A stretch of DNA of 8,612 nt from Clostridiales bacterium UBA1389. GTDB taxonomy: Bacteria > Bacillota > Clostridia > Oscillospirales > CAG-382. Each line of letters opens with the position of its first letter. The first letter of the stretch is position 1. Shown piece after piece: positions 5,753 to 8,612 of this stretch. The stretch spans positions 1 to 8,612 of the forward strand of contig DBQR01000023.1 in the NCBI GenBank assembly GCA_002305335.1, written 5' to 3'. The notes under the pieces are model-generated. The model saw only the letters and a list, made by a program, of their open reading frames with translations, was not told the DNA's origin and did no database searches. Position numbers and translations under genes: made by a program.

Positions 5753-7005
5753 CTGAATTCCGAAAGCCGGTTTACCGCAACATAAATATTCGAAATTTTA
5801 TACCAGGTGGCAAAGTCCACCACACCGGTAACCGGAAGGTAGAATATCTGCTGGAAGGTGCGGACGGCGTTCTGGGTCTGGGTTCCGAAGACCCCGTCAA
5901 CCCTTATTTTGGGTATCATGGGATAATTGTCGGAAATGCTGTTTAGCTGAACCTGTATTGTCCGCACGTCCATACCGGAGGAACCTAAACTTAAGGGTTC
6001 GCCGGGATAGGAAATGGGCACCCCCTGCACCTTTTCGGCCTGGGTAAGATAAACGTCGGCACCGTAAAAGGACCTTAAAATGGACAGTGCGTCCAGCCCC
6101 CGGTCGCCTAAATTCTTTGACCCCCACTGTTCCATTCCGGTACACCTCACCCTTGCCCCGTCGCAAAACTGGGTGAACAGAGGCTGCCTTATTCCCGGTC
6201 TGGTGATATAGGTGGTGAAAATTTCGTCCACTATGTTGGCTATATTGTAAAAAATATTCCTGCCGTGGTCGTAAAACTGGTCGTAGGCAGTGGAGTTGGT
6301 TATGGTAAAATTGTACCCCTGCCCCCGGTACCATTCGGTGTAAACCCGGTTTAACGCAAAGGACAAAATGGCAAGCACATTAGCCCTTATGGTTTCAGCC
6401 GGCCAGGTGGAATAAATCTCGCAGGATGCCACATTGGAAATATAGTCTTTGAAGGGTACCCACACATTGGCGGCGGAGGTGTCGCTCGGAACCCCCAGAT
6501 GCACCACCATGAATTCGGGGATAACCGGTTCCGGCAGAACGATTAGACCGTTTCCGTCGGGCAGGGGTTTGACCTCGTCTTCGGGAATTTTGGGCGGGAA
6601 ATCCCCCCACAGCGTATTCGGCTGAATGTCTATGGTAATCTGGGCGGGGGTGGGCTGTACCGGGACAAGATTCATACGCACGTTCTGGATTGCGGTCTGG
6701 GTGGGCAATAGCTGTACCCCATCCACCACCGTCCTTACATAACCCGGTGCGTTTACGGTTACGGTATATTCCGCATAGGGCTTTACACTGCCGGGGGGTT
6801 CCAGAGAGTATTCTATGGGGGGTGTGCCCAGCTCCACCGTTATGGTCTGCCCCGCGGAATCGGTGGTCAATACCTCAATTGCCTGTTCCCCCCGGGAAAC
6901 GGTAACCGTCGCTTCGGCAACGGGTACAGCGTTTCTTATCGAAGTTACGCTTACATTCAAAAATCCGGTATCGATTAATTCCTGATTGCCGTTCATATAA
7001 ATCAT
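5749..7005 (-). CDS. sleC: Spore cortex-lytic enzyme SleC (proenzyme)
   Basis: SleC degrades cortex peptidoglycan during germination after a Csp protease removes its pro-region. Three parts are visible in the 418 residues, close to the length of known SleC. Residues 14-113 are a beta-sandwich pro-region (LNVSVTS, PVAEATVTV, APGY). Residues about 165-320 are a SpoIID/LytB-like lytic domain with Glu196 (ASCEIYSTWP) in the place of the SpoIID catalytic Glu, followed by IRANVLAILSFALNR. Residues 336-410 are a PG_binding_1 repeat (LGSSGMDV, VDGVFGTQTQNAV, GVVDFATW). Cys195, Cys281 and Cys288 lie in the lytic domain. The linker around residues 115-165 is the likely region for processing. The first ATG (7005) is given; Met4 (6996) is at least as likely, since AAAGGA (7006-7011) touches the first ATG but sits nine bases from Met4. 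Divergent from the csp gene. Confidence 0.88.
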   Translation of the reverse strand: MIYMNGNQELIDTGFLNVSVTSIRNAVPVAEATVTVSRGEQAIEVLTTDSAGQTITVELGTPPIEYSLEPPGSVKPYAEYTVTVNAPGYVRTVVDGVQLLPTQTAIQNVRMNLVPVQPTPAQITIDIQPNTLWGDFPPKIPEDEVKPLPDGNGLIVLPEPVIPEFMVVHLGVPSDTSAANVWVPFKDYISNVASCEIYSTWPAETIRANVLAILSFALNRVYTEWYRGQGYNFTITNSTAYDQFYDHGRNIFYNIANIVDEIFTTYITRPGIRQPLFTQFCDGARVRCTGMEQWGSKNLGDRGLDALSILRSFYGADVYLTQAEKVQGVPISYPGEPLSLGSSGMDVRTIQVQLNSISDNYPMIPKIRVDGVFGTQTQNAVRTFQQIFYLPVTGVVDFATWYKISNIYVAVNRLSEFS

Positions 7006-7008
7006 TCC

Positions 7009-7021
7009 TTTCCTAAGGAAA
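7009..7021. repeat. Short perfect inverted repeat between sleC and csp
   Basis: TTTCCT-A-AGGAAA, six bases each side of one central base, lies in the 81-base divergent region and overlaps the sleC ribosome site. It may be an operator or chance. Confidence 0.3.
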
Positions 7022-7049
7022 TATTATGTTTTTTTGTACTTTTATATTA
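7021..7049 (-). promoter_or_regulatory. Candidate sigma-E (mother-cell) promoter of sleC
   Basis: On the minus strand TAATATA (7043-7049) matches the sigma-E -35 form KMATATT at six of seven positions, and CATAATAT (7021-7028) matches CATACAMT at six of eight, with a 14-base spacer. Transcription would start near 7014. That leaves the AAAGGA ribosome site within the leader and favours Met4 of SleC. Confidence 0.45.
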
Positions 7050-7073
7050 CAGTTCCCAACGCTTTAGCCCACC

Positions 7074-7078
7074 GGAGG
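7074..7078 (+). promoter_or_regulatory. Ribosome binding site of the csp-like gene
   Basis: GGAGG eight bases before the ATG at 7087; this fixes the start of the protease frame. Confidence 0.75.
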
Positions 7079-7086
7079 TTTGTTAA

Positions 7087-8612
7087 ATGGATATACAGGA
7101 GCAGTTAATCCGGGAATTCCGCATCTTTGAACCCACCGGCAATATTGAAATAATAATTAAATACCACGGGGACCTTGCTGCAATTGCTACCCGCCTTGAG
7201 GCGGTGGCGGAGGAACTGAACGAAAATTATGCCATTCTCACCCTTCCCGCCTACCGGGTGCCGACCATCATAGAAGTGCCCCAGGTGGAATTTTATGAGC
7301 TTCCCAAAACCGTAACCTTTCAGGTGGAACGGGGTCTGGATATTACCGGCATAAGCCGGGTGCATAATGCTTCCGAATTCAACCTGCTGGGAAACGGGGT
7401 GCTTGTGGGGATAATAGATTCGGGGATTGACTACACCCATTCCGATTTCAAGAACCCGAACGGCACTACCCGCATTCTTTATCTCTGGGACCAGTCGGCG
7501 GAGGGCACCCCCCCGTCGGGTTTCAGAAGCGGCCGGCTGTACACCGCCGAGGACATAAACACAGCCCTTGACCGGGATAACCCCCTGGAAATCGTCCCGG
7601 AACAGGACATTGTCGGTCACGGCACTGCCGTTGCGGGGGTTGCGGCGGGAAACGGCACGGCATCCGGAGGGGAAAATATGGGGGCCGCCCCCCTTGCTCA
7701 GCTTATCGTGGTTAAACTGACCCAGTCCCCAAGCCCCGGCTTTTCAAGGTCCACCGATATTATGCGGGGGGTAAAATTTTGTCTCGACATGGCGCAAGGG
7801 CTGGAAATGCCTATCGCCATAAACATAAGCTACGGCGCCAACGAGGGAGCCCACAACGGTTCTTCCCTGTTTGAAACCTATCTTGATTCGGCTTCCCAGC
7901 GGTGGAAAAACGTTATTTGCGTCGCCGCCGGCAACGAAAGAAGCGCGGGACACCACTACAAGGGTTTTATTAATCAGGGAGAACGGATTGAAATCGAATT
8001 TTCCATCGGGGATAACATAAGAAATTTGTACCTTACCTGCTGGAAAAATTTCGCCGACACCTTTCAGGTGGAGCTTATTTCCCCTTCGGGGAGCTCTTCG
8101 GGTATTATCTCCCCCTTAAACCGGGTGACGAGGGTGGTGCTGGACGGGGTGCGGGTTACCATGCTTTACGGTCAGCCCAACCACTATAATCTTAATCAGG
8201 AGATATACATAGGGCTTGAAGCGATTACCGGGGCGATTAGTCCGGATGTCTGGAAACTGGCGTTAAGGGGGGCTGAGGTGGTTGACGGCAACTTCAACAT
8301 CTGGCTTCCCATGACGGATATGGTTACCGAACGGACTTCCTTTCTTGTCCCCTCCCCCCTCACCACCATAACCATTCCCGCAACCGCTTACTCCGTAATA
8401 GGGGTGGGGGGGTATTCCGCCATTCAGAACACCTCTGCCTTCTTTTCCGGACTTGGGTTTACATATATGACCTTCGGACAGAAACCGGACCTGGTGGCTC
8501 CCGCGGTGGATGTCATCTCCACCGCTGTGGGGGGAGGCTATGATTCCTTTACCGGAACAAGCATCGCCGCCCCCTTTGTTACGGGAGCGGCGGCGTTGAT
8601 GATGGAATGGGG
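7087..8612 (+). CDS. Csp-like subtilisin family (S8) germination protease, 3' end beyond window
   Basis: An open frame of 508 codons runs off the window end, short of a full Csp protein (about 565 residues in Clostridium perfringens CspB). The subtilisin triad is intact: Asp111 in IIDSGID, His178 in GHGTAVAG and Ser492 in GTSIAAP, with oxyanion Asn283 in VAAGNE. Residues 1 to about 85 form an N-terminal prodomain without signal peptide, as in Csp proteins that act inside the spore. About 150 residues (roughly 300-440) lie between the Asn283 region and the Ser region, the place of the beta jelly-roll insertion that marks the Csp group. In Clostridium a Csp of this type cleaves pro-SleC; the divergent sleC at 81 bases supports that role. 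With all three catalytic residues present it resembles CspB, not the CspA or CspC pseudoproteases. Whether a pseudoprotease is fused or follows downstream cannot be seen. Confidence 0.85.
   Translation, partial: MDIQEQLIREFRIFEPTGNIEIIIKYHGDLAAIATRLEAVAEELNENYAILTLPAYRVPTIIEVPQVEFYELPKTVTFQVERGLDITGISRVHNASEFNLLGNGVLVGIIDSGIDYTHSDFKNPNGTTRILYLWDQSAEGTPPSGFRSGRLYTAEDINTALDRDNPLEIVPEQDIVGHGTAVAGVAAGNGTASGGENMGAAPLAQLIVVKLTQSPSPGFSRSTDIMRGVKFCLDMAQGLEMPIAINISYGANEGAHNGSSLFETYLDSASQRWKNVICVAAGNERSAGHHYKGFINQGERIEIEFSIGDNIRNLYLTCWKNFADTFQVELISPSGSSSGIISPLNRVTRVVLDGVRVTMLYGQPNHYNLNQEIYIGLEAITGAISPDVWKLALRGAEVVDGNFNIWLPMTDMVTERTSFLVPSPLTTITIPATAYSVIGVGGYSAIQNTSAFFSGLGFTYMTFGQKPDLVAPAVDVISTAVGGGYDSFTGTSIAAPFVTGAAALMMEW

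Noticed and set aside
5897..6334. Minus-strand frame of 145 codons within sleC
   Set aside because: Out-of-frame shadow; the SleC frame carries all the conserved motifs.
7105..7956. Two minus-strand frames opposite the csp-like gene
   Set aside because: Antisense shadows of a frame with an intact subtilisin triad and a good ribosome site.
7508..8412. C7 (7508-7514) and G7 (8406-8412) runs in the protease gene as phase-variation switches
   Set aside because: The frame is intact across both, runs of this length are frequent in this GC-biased coding style, and a core germination protease is an unlikely phase-variable gene.

Overview
The window looks like a chromosomal segment of an endospore-forming anaerobe of the class Clostridia (Firmicutes), plausibly an uncultured gut lineage. 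The evidence is a cotJ spore-coat operon, a SleC-type cortex-lytic enzyme and a Csp-type subtilisin-like germination protease. Between them lies a nickel-pincer (Lar) operon of the kind common in anaerobes. The intergenic DNA carries short two-hairpin repeats of a type I recall from gut Clostridia; that lineage hint is from memory, not from a search.

Layout. Positions 92-1217 (+) hold cotJA, cotJB and cotJC, overlapping end to start and closed by a strong intrinsic terminator at about 1233-1270. Positions 1218-1734 have no credible gene. They contain three copies of a two-hairpin repeat, including a 40-base perfect direct repeat, and one further hairpin repeat. Positions 1735-4692 (-) hold a tight operon in the order larE, larB, larA, read from a good housekeeping-type promoter at 4725-4753. 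It encodes a LarA-family 2-hydroxyacid racemase or epimerase and two of the three enzymes that make its nickel-pincer cofactor. larC is not in the window. Positions 4823-5752 (+) encode an amidase_3-like protein that has lost two zinc ligands and has Asp in place of the catalytic Glu, so it looks like a pseudoenzyme. Its stop codon overlaps that of the convergent sleC (5749-7005, -). A short 81-base region separates sleC from a divergent csp-like serine protease gene (7087 to the window end, +, incomplete).

How the parts fit. In characterised Clostridium species a Csp protease activates pro-SleC during germination, and SleC then degrades cortex peptidoglycan. Here protease and presumed substrate are divergent neighbours, and both catalytic centres look intact. 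The amidase-like pseudoenzyme is joined to them by position and by a shared beta-sandwich domain: the pro-region of SleC resembles the C-terminal domain of the pseudo-amidase. The candidate novelty is this three-gene germination cluster. The Lar operon appears separately and vegetatively regulated, and the substrate of its racemase cannot be read from sequence.
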